From CAYFZO01 sp965211995 (GTDB lineage Bacteria > Pseudomonadota > Gammaproteobacteria > Poriferisulfidales > Oxydemutatoraceae): a stretch of DNA of 64,000 nucleotides. Both the position numbers and the translations under genes were made by a program. The notes under the pieces were generated by a model. That model had not been told where the DNA came from and did no database searches. It worked only from the letters and a program-made list of their open reading frames with translations. The stretch is taken from NCBI GenBank assembly GCA_965211995.1, contig OZ243040.1:1488001-1552000 (forward strand). The letters run 5' to 3'. Of this stretch, positions 1-7,679 are shown in pieces; the stretch's first letter is position 1, and every line of letters starts with the position of its first letter.

Positions 1-963
1 GAATACATCGGCCAGGCGGTCGTGCGCGAGCAGATGCAGGTGTTCATCGAGGCCGCACGCAGACGCGGCGACTCGCTCGACCACGTGCTGATCTTCGGCC
101 CGCCGGGTCTCGGCAAGACCACGCTCGCCCACGTCGTCGCCAACGAGATGCAAGCCAATCTGCGCCAGACTTCGGGGCCGGTGCTCGAAAAAGCCGGCGA
201 CCTTGCGGCGATGCTGACCAACCTCGAACCGCACGACGTATTGTTCGTGGACGAGATCCACCGCCTCAACCCGGTGGTCGAGGAGATTCTGTATCCCGCG
301 ATGGAGGACTTTCAACTCGACATCATGATCGGCGAAGGCCCGGCGGCGCGCTCGATCAAACTCGACCTGCCGCCGTTCACGCTGGTCGGTGCGACCACGC
401 GCGCGGGACTTCTGACCTCGCCTTTGCGCGACCGCTTCGGCATCGTCCAGCGGCTCGAGTTCTATTCGGTCGAGGAGTTGCAGCGCATCGTCGAGCGCAG
501 CGCAAGGATCCTCAAGGTTGACACCGATGACGACGGCGCCGCCGAAATCGCGCAGCGCTCACGCGGCACGCCGCGCATCGCCAACCGCCTGTTGCGCAGA
601 GTCCGCGACTACGCCGAGGTCAAGTTCAAAGGCGAGATCACCGTCGAGGTCGCGACGCAGGCGTTGGCGATGCTCAAGGTGGATGCGAGCGGCTTCGACA
701 CGATGGACCGGCACCTGCTGCTGACGCTGATCGAGCGCTTCGGCGGCGGGCCGGTCGGCATAGACAGCCTCGCGGCGGCGATCGGCGAGGAGCGCGGCAC
801 GATCGAGGACGTGATCGAGCCGTTTTTGATCCAAAGCGGTTTTTTGGCGCGCACTGCACGCGGCAGGCAAGCGACCGCCGCCGCGTGGCGACATTTCGGC
901 CTTGAGCCGCCGCCGGGAAACGTATCCGGCGCGGCGCCCAATCCGCCGCCTGATCTATTTTAG
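1..963 (+). CDS. ruvB: RuvB Holliday-junction branch migration helicase, 5' end cut by window
   Basis: This is the AAA+ motor of the RuvABC complex, which drives branch migration of Holliday junctions in recombinational repair. The frame is open from base 1, so about 20-30 N-terminal residues lie outside the window; 320 residues are visible. The Walker A motif GPPGLGKTT, Walker B LFVDEIHRL and the sensor region GATTRAGLLTSPLRDRF are all present, followed by the small AAA lid and the C-terminal winged helix (GGGPVGIDSLAAAIGEERGT). The gene ends at a TAG at 961-963. The next gene is convergent, so ruvB is the last gene of its transcript; ruvA and ruvC would be expected upstream. Nothing in the visible part looks damaged. 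Identification is very secure. Confidence 0.97.
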   Translation, partial: EYIGQAVVREQMQVFIEAARRRGDSLDHVLIFGPPGLGKTTLAHVVANEMQANLRQTSGPVLEKAGDLAAMLTNLEPHDVLFVDEIHRLNPVVEEILYPAMEDFQLDIMIGEGPAARSIKLDLPPFTLVGATTRAGLLTSPLRDRFGIVQRLEFYSVEELQRIVERSARILKVDTDDDGAAEIAQRSRGTPRIANRLLRRVRDYAEVKFKGEITVEVATQALAMLKVDASGFDTMDRHLLLTLIERFGGGPVGIDSLAAAIGEERGTIEDVIEPFLIQSGFLARTARGRQATAAAWRHFGLEPPPGNVSGAAPNPPPDLF

Positions 964-1166
964 ATTCAAGGGCGGTTTCCCGTCCGAAGCACGACAAAAA
1001 GGCCGGCGCTTCGAGGCAGCGTCCGAGGCTCACACAAAACCGCCTCAGTCCGCAAAGACTCGTGTCATCCATGGGGCCCAGATCACCCCCTGAATTACCT
1101 TGAACCTTATTCATTGAGACCGCCGCGAAAGGACGTTATCCCCGCGCTCAGGCTTGCACGAAAGAC

Positions 1167-1190
1167 CCGCCCCCGTGAAAGCGGGGGCGG
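1167..1190. terminator. GC-rich hairpin between convergent genes, possible terminator
   Basis: A perfect 9-bp stem (CCGCCCCCG pairing with CGGGGGCGG) closes a 6-base loop between the stop of ruvB and the stop of the convergent coiled-coil gene. No T-run follows on either strand, so intrinsic termination is uncertain; position and strength of the stem are the only evidence. Confidence 0.4.
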
Positions 1191-1232
1191 ACTTGCGCGA
1201 AAACAGGCTTTGCGCCCGCCTCAAAGGCGATT

Positions 1233-2180
1233 TCAGAGAAAGAACTTGATCAGCAGCACGGAGAAGGCGGCTATCACAGACAGCATGCCGACGACGATCA
1301 TCGGAATCCAAAGCACCAACTTGTCGTACTTATTGTTAAGTGCGTCCTTCATCTCCACTTGAGACTTGACCAACTCGTTCTTTGTTGCCTCGAGTTTGTC
1401 GTCAAGCCGGGTCTGCATCGCCGTTTGAGACTTGACCAGATCGTCCTTCATCTCCGTTTGAGACTTGACCAACTCGTTCTTTGTTGCCTCGAGTTTGTCG
1501 TCAAGCTGGGTCTGCATCGCCGTTTGAGACTTGACCAACTCGTTCTTTGTTGCCTTGAGTTTGTCGTCGAACCGGGTCTGCATCGCCGTTTGAGACTTGA
1601 CCAGATCGTCCTTCATCTCCATTTGAGACTTGACCAACTCGTTTTTTGTTGTCTCGAGTTTGTCGTCGAACCGGGTCTGCATCTCCGTTTGAGACTTGAC
1701 CAGATCGTCCTTCATCTCCATTTGAGATTTGACCAACTCGTTTTTTGTTGTCTCGAGTTTGTCGTCGAACCGGGTCTGCATCTCCGTTTGAGACTTGACC
1801 AGATCGTCCTTCATCTCCATTTGAGATTTGACCAACTCGTTTTTTGTTGTCTCGAGTTTGTCGTCGAACCGGGTCTGCATCACCGTTTGAGACTTGACCA
1901 GATCGTCCTTGATCTTAGTCTGGGACTTGACCAACTCGTTCTTTGTTGCCTCGAGTTTGTCGTCGAGCCGGTTCTGCACCGCCGTCTGAAACTTGAACAG
2001 ATCGTCCTTTACCACCATGTTGGCTTCGATCCAGGTCAGTTGCCTCCCCCACTCATCCCTCGGGACGAGTTGTTCGATCACCTCGGTCAGGGCTTTAGCC
2101 TGACTCTCCGTAAAGGCGGACTGTTCCAATTGAGGAATCCTCCTGACAGCGGGCGGGCCGTTCTGTTTGGCATTTTTCAT
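1233..2180 (-). CDS. Repetitive coiled-coil protein with C-terminal membrane anchor
   Basis: The product is 315 residues from the chosen ATG (MKNAKQNGPP), which follows a GAGG ribosome-binding site and a TTGACA-like hexamer. An upstream extension in the same frame is GC-rich filler and was not used. After about 80 residues comes a highly repetitive, charged region built on the 33-residue unit FDDKLETTKNELVKSQ + MEMKDDLVKSQTEMQTR, itself three 11-residue blocks, which favours a long parallel coiled coil. The last 30 residues form one hydrophobic helix (LWIPMIVVGMLSVIAAFSVL), so the rod is anchored by its C-terminus. The plan resembles DUF1640/CCDC90-like proteins of unknown role. Near-identical repeats at DNA level imply recent expansion. 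Function is unknown. Confidence 0.8.
   Translation of the reverse strand: MKNAKQNGPPAVRRIPQLEQSAFTESQAKALTEVIEQLVPRDEWGRQLTWIEANMVVKDDLFKFQTAVQNRLDDKLEATKNELVKSQTKIKDDLVKSQTVMQTRFDDKLETTKNELVKSQMEMKDDLVKSQTEMQTRFDDKLETTKNELVKSQMEMKDDLVKSQTEMQTRFDDKLETTKNELVKSQMEMKDDLVKSQTAMQTRFDDKLKATKNELVKSQTAMQTQLDDKLEATKNELVKSQTEMKDDLVKSQTAMQTRLDDKLEATKNELVKSQVEMKDALNNKYDKLVLWIPMIVVGMLSVIAAFSVLLIKFFL
1360..1990. repeat. 99-bp in-gene tandem repeat encoding coiled coil
   Basis: The string AGTTTGTCGTC recurs at 1393, 1492, 1558, 1657, 1756, 1855 and 1954. Spacing is 99 bp except for one 66-bp unit, so units gain or lose 33-bp (11-codon) blocks without breaking the frame. The copies around 1657-1855 are almost identical. 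Confidence 0.9.
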
Positions 2181-3126
2181 AATCAATACCTCAGTGTCAA
2201 AAACACGTCCCAGCACAGGCGGGGCGTGGGTTGGGCGGGAAACGCCATCGGCGCCCCCCGGGATAAGCGGTCTATTTACACCGCCGCAGGCCGGGTTGGG
2301 TGTCCGACCGGCTTGAACGGTCGTTTTATCGGAATGAACGGTTTCAGATGGGCGTTTTACCGCGTCCCCCCGCCATTTCCGCCCTTTGCCCCCTCCCCCG
2401 CGCAAGCGGGGATATGGGGGAGACCCGCTGCCTGCGGAGGTGCTTTTTCCCACACAAGCGGGGATATCGCGGTCAGCGCAACCGTTATCCCTGCGGCGGC
2501 AGAGGCAGCGAGGGTTGCAGTTAGGGTATGGGGCGGAAACTTGGCGCGGAACCGGGCGGCGCGAGGTTGGGCGTTGCTGCGGCGGCGGTGAAACTCATGG
2601 AAGATAGAGACTCCGCCCGCAAGGACGTCCCTCACTCTATCGGTCACACGCTAAGTCCCGCGTCGCGCCCGTCCGGCAGTGAAGTGACTGTTTCGGTGAG
2701 CAGAAACGCGGCGGCGGTCAACAATAATGCAATCGCAAAAGCGGGCGCCCTCTGCCGTTGGCGCCGGTTTGATAAACCTTTTGGATGCTGCCGACCGGGT
2801 TGCGCCCGACCGACTCCGCAAAGGAGGGCATTCTATTGTTCTTGTCGTTCATGCTGCGGTTTCCCCGCATCGGCCGCGCCCGGACGCAGGCGCATTTGAT
2901 CGCATGATCGCCCATGACCTGCCGTCCCCTGCCTTGGCAGACCATTACAAGGTTGTTCTTGCGGGTTTATGCCTTACGCTTGGAATTTTTCGCCCTCGGC
3001 GCCGGAAACACCGCAGAAAGGTGCGGGCAATGCGGCGTGCCAAAACGCCGCCGCTTCCCCGCGCGACCGCATTGGCGGAGGCTGACGAACCGCCAACTCG
3101 GCGGGAATGTATAAAAAGCCGTATTT
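2181..3126. other. Long intergenic region, no supported gene
   Basis: Several open frames cross this 946-bp stretch on both strands, but all are arginine/alanine-rich, have no recognisable domain and overlap each other, as expected of chance frames in GC-rich DNA. Near 2391-2480 two copies of AAGCGGGGATAT occur about 50 bp apart, the first inside a short CCCCGC/GCGGGG hairpin. The part next to 2181 should hold the promoter of the coiled-coil gene. Confidence 0.5.
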
Positions 3127-3276
3127 TCAGGTGGTCTTGAGCATCAGATATTCGCAGACGGGAAAGTGCATCAAACGAACTTCGCGGGCGAGCGCCATGC
3201 AGCACGGCGACACCGCACGGCACCGGTCGCCGGGAATCTCATTGGCCGCGGCTGCGTGGAACGCGCCGGTGCCGCC
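3127..3276 (-). pseudogene. Diverged duplicate of the queF 3' end
   Basis: The frame reads GTGAFHAAAANEIPGD...RCRAVSPCCM, which matches the queF segment DTGAFHEAVTNEILGD...LCRAASPRCM just upstream. By eye the DNA at 3177-3276 aligns without gaps to 3386-3485 inside queF, about 209 bp away. After the homologous part the frame runs on for some 17 unrelated residues to a stop at 3127. It lacks the N-terminal half with the catalytic cysteine, so it cannot encode a reductase. Best read as the remains of a direct duplication of the gene's tail. Confidence 0.7.
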
Positions 3277-3289
3277 GGCAAGATGAACG

Positions 3290-3685
3290 TCAGTGAGGCT
3301 CCGGCAGCACCACCGGCGGCGATGCCTGCCAGCCATTCATGCGGTATTCCGCCGTCACTGCGGTCGCAATGCCGCCGCGCACGTTGAACTTTGCGGTCAG
3401 ACGCATGCAGCGCGGCGACGCCGCACGGCACAGGTCGCCGAGGATCTCATTGGTCACGGCTTCGTGGAACGCGCCGGTGTCGCGGAAAGACCAGACATAA
3501 TTCTTGAGGCTTTTCAACTCAAGGCACAAGCGGTCGGGCACGTATTCGATCAACAGGCGGGCAAAGTCGGGCTGGCCGGTGCGCGGACACAAGCAGGTGA
3601 ATTCGGGCACGTCTATGCTCACGGTGTAATCCCTGCCCGGTTCGGGGTTTTCAAAAGTCTCGAGGTTTTTGCCGGGCTCACGCAT
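3290..3685 (-). CDS. queF: QueF, NADPH-dependent 7-cyano-7-deazaguanine reductase (short type)
   Basis: QueF reduces the nitrile of preQ0 to the amine preQ1 in queuosine (tRNA wobble base) synthesis, in the cytosol. The 131-residue product is of the single-domain YkvM/Bacillus type. Visible signatures are EFTCLCPRTGQPDFA with the catalytic cysteine, the QueF motif ELKSLKNYVWSFRDTGAFHE that binds NADPH, and the C-terminal FNVRGGIATAV. The start MREPGKNLETF fits family length; an in-frame extension upstream would overlap the smc leader. It is divergent from smc with a short gap. A degraded copy of its 3' third lies immediately downstream. Confidence 0.93.
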   Translation of the reverse strand: MREPGKNLETFENPEPGRDYTVSIDVPEFTCLCPRTGQPDFARLLIEYVPDRLCLELKSLKNYVWSFRDTGAFHEAVTNEILGDLCRAASPRCMRLTAKFNVRGGIATAVTAEYRMNGWQASPPVVLPEPH

Positions 3686-3740
3686 AAGCCTTGTTCCTGC
3701 GGCGTGCCGCCGCGCCGGTTGCATTTGATAGACTTGCAGT

Positions 3741-6700
3741 ATGCGACTCGAAAAGATCAAACTCAACGGGTTCAAATCGTTCGCCGAGCCGATCAAAATA
3801 AACTTTGAAGGCGGCATGATCGGCATCGTCGGCCCCAACGGCTGCGGCAAATCGAACATCGTGGACGCGGTGCGCTGGGTCATGGGCGAGACCTCCCGCC
3901 ACATCCGCGCGACTACGCTCGAAGACGTCATCTTCACCGGCACCAACCAGCGCAAGCCGATGGGGCAGGCCTCGGTCGAGTTGCTCTTCGACAACGCCGC
4001 CGCCGCCGGCAACAAACTCGCGCAGTACGCCGAGTTGTCGCTGCGGCGCACGGTCACGCGCGACCGCAACTCCAAATACTATATCAACGGCACGCGCTGC
4101 CGCCGCCGCGACATCGCCGATATATTCTTCGGCACCGGACTCGGCACCAACAGTTACGCGGTGATCGAGCAGGGCATGATTGCGCGCGTAGTCGAAGCCA
4201 AGCCGGAGGAAATGCGCGCCTACGTCGAGGAGGCGGCGGGCGTATCCCAGTACAAAGAGCGCCGCCGCGAAAGCGAAAACCGCATCCGCCACACCCGCGA
4301 AAACCTCGAGCGCGTGCTCGACATCCGCGACGAGGTCGGCAAGCAACTCAGCAAACTCAAGCGCCAAGTCAAAAACGCCGAGAAATTCAAGCAACTCAGA
4401 AAGAACAAGGAGCGCTACGAGTCCGAATTGCTGCTGCTGCGGCACAAACAACGCGACGAGGAGCGCGCCGCGCGCGCGCGGGAAGTCGAGGACCACCGGC
4501 TCGACTTCGAGAAAGGCCAGGCGGTGCTGCGCGAAGTCGAGGCCGACACCGAGCACAAGCGGGCGGCGGCGCAGGAATGTAACGACGAACTCAACCGCAT
4601 GAAGGAAGAACATTACCGCCTCGGGGCGAAGATCTCGAGCGAGGAGCAGGACATCGAGAACCGCAAGAAGAGCATCAAGCGCCTGAGCGAAGAGCGCGGC
4701 GAAGTCACGGCGATGGCCGAGCGCAACGCCGCCGAGATCGACAAGCGGCAAGCGGCGCTGGCGGACAAGGAGCGGCGCAGCGGCGAACTCGACGCGGAAG
4801 TCGAACGCCGCGGCGGCGAAGTCGAGCGCCTGCGCGAGGAACGCACCATCGCGCGGCGGATGCTGCACGAGACCGCGCGCAAACATCAGGACGACATCGG
4901 GCGCGGCGGCGAGGAAGTCGCTGCGCTGCGCGACAAGGTGCACGACCTGGTCGAGGCGCTGAACACCGAGCAGAGCAAACGCAGCGACGTCCGGGGGCGG
5001 CTCGCGTCGCTCGAAGCCTTGCAGGAGGCCGGGCTGCACGGCGACGAAGGCGCGTTCGTGCGCTGGCTCAAGACGGCCGGCCTCGAGCGCAAAGACCGCC
5101 TGGTCGAGCGCATCCGCGTCGCCGACGGATGGGAGCGCGCGGTCGAAACCGTGCTGGGCTCGTTCATCGGCGGCATCGAAGTCGCGGCGCTCGAGCAACA
5201 CGCCGAGCGCATCGGCGATTTCGACAAGGGCACATTGGTGCTGTTCGAACCGGGCGGCGACAAGGGCGCGGATGACGGCACGCTCGCCGGCAAGGTGTCG
5301 GGCAGCGACAGCGTCGGCGGTTTGCTGAGCCGGGTGCAAGTCGCGGACAGCCTCGACGACGCACTGCGCCGGCGCACGGCGCTCGAGCCGCACGCATCGC
5401 TGATCACGCGCGACGGCGCCTGGGTCGGCCCGAACTGGATCAAACTGCACGTGCCGGACGAGGACAGCGTGCTCGTGCGCGAGCGCCGCATCGAGGAACT
5501 GCGCGAACGGCTTGCCGCGTCGGAGCGGACGGGCGACGCGTTGAAGCGCGACCTCGAAAGCGTGCGCACGGACCTCGCGCGCAAGGAAGCCGAACGCGAC
5601 GAAGTGCAGGCGCAGTTGGCGGCGACGCTGAAGGAAGCCGCGGCGCTCGAAAGCGGCGCCGAACAGACCGGTGCCGGCCCGGCCGGCAAATCCGCGCTCG
5701 AAGAAGCGCGCAGTCAATTGCGCGCCGCGCGCGAGGCCTGGCACCGCGTCGAAGTCGAGCGCGAGTCCGCCAAGGTGAGTTGCGCCGCCGCGCACGAGCA
5801 GGTCAAGCACTTGCAATCGCTGCGGGAAGAACTGCAACAGCGCCGGCAATCGCTCGACAAGACGCTCAGCGACCTCAGCCGGCCGCTGGACGAAAGCAGC
5901 CGGCGCCTCAACACCTTGCTTTCACAGCACGCCGACGGACGCCAGCACCTGGAGCGGCACACCCAAAAACTCGCGGACTTGCAGTCCGAAACCACGGCGC
6001 TCGAGCGGCGCCGCGCCGATCTCGGCAGAGAGACCGAAGCGCGGCGCGACGCCTACGAGCAGGCGCGCGCGGACTTGCAGGTGATCGCCGCGCGCTGCAA
6101 GGACGCGCTCGCCGAATTCAACAAACTGGGCGTCGCCTCGGAGGACGTCGAGCAGGAGATGGAAGCCGAGAGCAGCATCGAAACGCAGGAGGAAAAACTT
6201 GCGCACGTGCAGGCCGGCATAGACCGTCTCGGCGCGATCAACCTCGTCGCACTCGAGGAGTTCGATGAGTTGCGCGAAAGAAAGGAATACCTGGATTCGC
6301 AGTACGACGACCTGACGCGCGCGCTGAAGACCCTTGAGGAGGCGATTCACAAGATCGACAAGGAGACCCGCGAGCGCTTCAAGACGACTTTCGACAAGAT
6401 CAACGTCAACCTGCAAGACACCTTTCCGCGCCTGTTTGGCGGCGGCGAGGCGTGCCTTGAACTGACCGAGCACGACCTGCTGACCACCGGCGTTTCGATC
6501 ATCGTGCGCCCGCCGGGCAAGCGCCGGGCTTCGATCAACCTGCTGTCCGGCGGCGAAAAGGCGCTGGCCGCGGCCGCGGTCGTGTTTTCAATCTTTGAAC
6601 TCAATCCGGCGCCGTTCTGCCTGCTCGACGAGGTGGACGCCCCGCTGGACGAGCGCAACGTCGAGCGCTTTTGCGAATTGCTCAAAGACATGAGCGAGCG

Positions 6701-6842
6701 CGTGCAGTTCATCGTCATCACACACAACAAAATCAGCATGGAATACATGCACAACCTGATCGGCGTCACGATGCAGGAACCCGGCGTGTCAAGACTGGTC
6801 GCGGTGGACATCGAGGAAGCCGTGAAGATGGCGACCGCTTGA
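3741..6842 (+). CDS. smc: SMC chromosome partition/condensin ATPase
   Basis: This is the structural maintenance of chromosomes ATPase that loops and compacts DNA with ScpA and ScpB. The N-terminal head starts MRLEKIKLNGFKSFAEP and carries the Walker A motif GPNGCGKSNIVDAVRW. The first coiled coil runs to about residue 430, then a hinge (GLERKDRLVERIRVADGW onward), a second coil, and the C-terminal head with the signature LSGGEKALAAAAVVFS and Walker B CLLDEVDAPLDERN. At 1033 residues it is shorter than the roughly 1150-1190 usual for bacterial SMC; the loss appears spread over the coiled coils, while both heads and the hinge are intact. It is followed by zipA and ligA on the same strand, a common gammaproteobacterial order. 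Confidence 0.96.
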   Translation: MRLEKIKLNGFKSFAEPIKINFEGGMIGIVGPNGCGKSNIVDAVRWVMGETSRHIRATTLEDVIFTGTNQRKPMGQASVELLFDNAAAAGNKLAQYAELSLRRTVTRDRNSKYYINGTRCRRRDIADIFFGTGLGTNSYAVIEQGMIARVVEAKPEEMRAYVEEAAGVSQYKERRRESENRIRHTRENLERVLDIRDEVGKQLSKLKRQVKNAEKFKQLRKNKERYESELLLLRHKQRDEERAARAREVEDHRLDFEKGQAVLREVEADTEHKRAAAQECNDELNRMKEEHYRLGAKISSEEQDIENRKKSIKRLSEERGEVTAMAERNAAEIDKRQAALADKERRSGELDAEVERRGGEVERLREERTIARRMLHETARKHQDDIGRGGEEVAALRDKVHDLVEALNTEQSKRSDVRGRLASLEALQEAGLHGDEGAFVRWLKTAGLERKDRLVERIRVADGWERAVETVLGSFIGGIEVAALEQHAERIGDFDKGTLVLFEPGGDKGADDGTLAGKVSGSDSVGGLLSRVQVADSLDDALRRRTALEPHASLITRDGAWVGPNWIKLHVPDEDSVLVRERRIEELRERLAASERTGDALKRDLESVRTDLARKEAERDEVQAQLAATLKEAAALESGAEQTGAGPAGKSALEEARSQLRAAREAWHRVEVERESAKVSCAAAHEQVKHLQSLREELQQRRQSLDKTLSDLSRPLDESSRRLNTLLSQHADGRQHLERHTQKLADLQSETTALERRRADLGRETEARRDAYEQARADLQVIAARCKDALAEFNKLGVASEDVEQEMEAESSIETQEEKLAHVQAGIDRLGAINLVALEEFDELRERKEYLDSQYDDLTRALKTLEEAIHKIDKETRERFKTTFDKINVNLQDTFPRLFGGGEACLELTEHDLLTTGVSIIVRPPGKRRASINLLSGGEKALAAAAVVFSIFELNPAPFCLLDEVDAPLDERNVERFCELLKDMSERVQFIVITHNKISMEYMHNLIGVTMQEPGVSRLVAVDIEEAVKMATA

Positions 6843-6919
6843 GATTTTCCGCCGACGTCACTTATTCAACGTGCCCGCAGTCCGTATCGGCGCCGCTAAT
6901 CGGGTAATATAACGGCGTT

Positions 6920-7678
6920 ATGGAGGCGTCTTTCTCAGGTCTTCTGCGCTGGCTGCTGCTGGGGATCGGCGTGCTGGTCGTCGCCGGCGTGTACTGGGTC
7001 TCCCGCCGCGCCGGCGGCGGCAAAACTCCCGCCGCGCAACGGGAACCGCCCGTCCCGCCCCGCGAAGACCCCGAGCACGTCGCAGACCCACCGTTAAAAG
7101 AGCCCGCCGCGCGACAGATTGAGGAGCATCGCGAGGAACCGGCCGCGGCGCCGGCCGCTGCGCCGCGCGTCGCGCAAACCGGGCGGCATGACGACTTCAC
7201 CGCCGCGCCCGGGCACACACTCGAGGACAAATTGCTGGTGCTGCACGTGCGGTCAAAGTCGCCGCATCAGTTTGCGGGCGCCGACATTCTGCGCATCGCG
7301 GAGCAGGCCGGGCTAGAGCGCGCCGCCGGCAGCGACGGCGGTGTTTTCCGCCGCCGGGCGCCGGGGAGCACGGCGGCGTCCACCGAGCCGCCGCTGTTCT
7401 ACCTGGCCAATATGTTCAGCCCCGGCGAGTTTGAATGGGCGGGCATGGAAACTTTTTCGACCACCGGGCTGAGCTTGTTCGCGCAACTGCCGGGGGCGCT
7501 GACGCCACCCGAAACTTTCGACGAACTGCTTCGGTGCGCGCGCCTGTTTGCCGACGGCTTGCACGGCGCGGTACTGGACGAAAGCCGCAGTGATTTGACC
7601 GTGCAGACGATCCGGCATCTCAGGGAAGAGTTGCAGGCGTATGCAATGGGGCGGGCCGCGCCCGGCACCAAAAAGTAA
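6920..7678 (+). CDS. zipA: ZipA cell division protein
   Basis: ZipA tethers FtsZ protofilaments to the inner membrane at the division site. The protein starts with a single membrane helix (LLRWLLLGIGVLVVAGVYWV), then a proline/charge-rich linker to about residue 95, and a C-terminal FtsZ-binding domain from about residue 100 (EDKLLVLHVRSKSPHQFAG ... FYLANMFSPGEFEW). Linker and domain order match the family; at 252 residues it is at the short end because the linker is short. The stop TAA at 7676-7678 is separated from the ligA start by one base, so the two are probably translated from one message. A TAATAT hexamer about 15 bp before the start may be a -10 element. Confidence 0.93.
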   Translation: MEASFSGLLRWLLLGIGVLVVAGVYWVSRRAGGGKTPAAQREPPVPPREDPEHVADPPLKEPAARQIEEHREEPAAAPAAAPRVAQTGRHDDFTAAPGHTLEDKLLVLHVRSKSPHQFAGADILRIAEQAGLERAAGSDGGVFRRRAPGSTAASTEPPLFYLANMFSPGEFEWAGMETFSTTGLSLFAQLPGALTPPETFDELLRCARLFADGLHGAVLDESRSDLTVQTIRHLREELQAYAMGRAAPGTKK

Positions 7679-7679
7679 T

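Noticed and set aside
1359..2591. Plus-strand 410-residue repetitive frame
   Set aside because: It is the antisense of the coiled-coil repeat; the minus-strand protein has a plausible start, ribosome-binding site and membrane anchor.
3678..5849. Very long minus-strand open frame opposite smc (and similar ones opposite ligA and mpl)
   Set aside because: Codon-bias shadow of a GC-rich coding strand; smc motifs on the plus strand are unambiguous.
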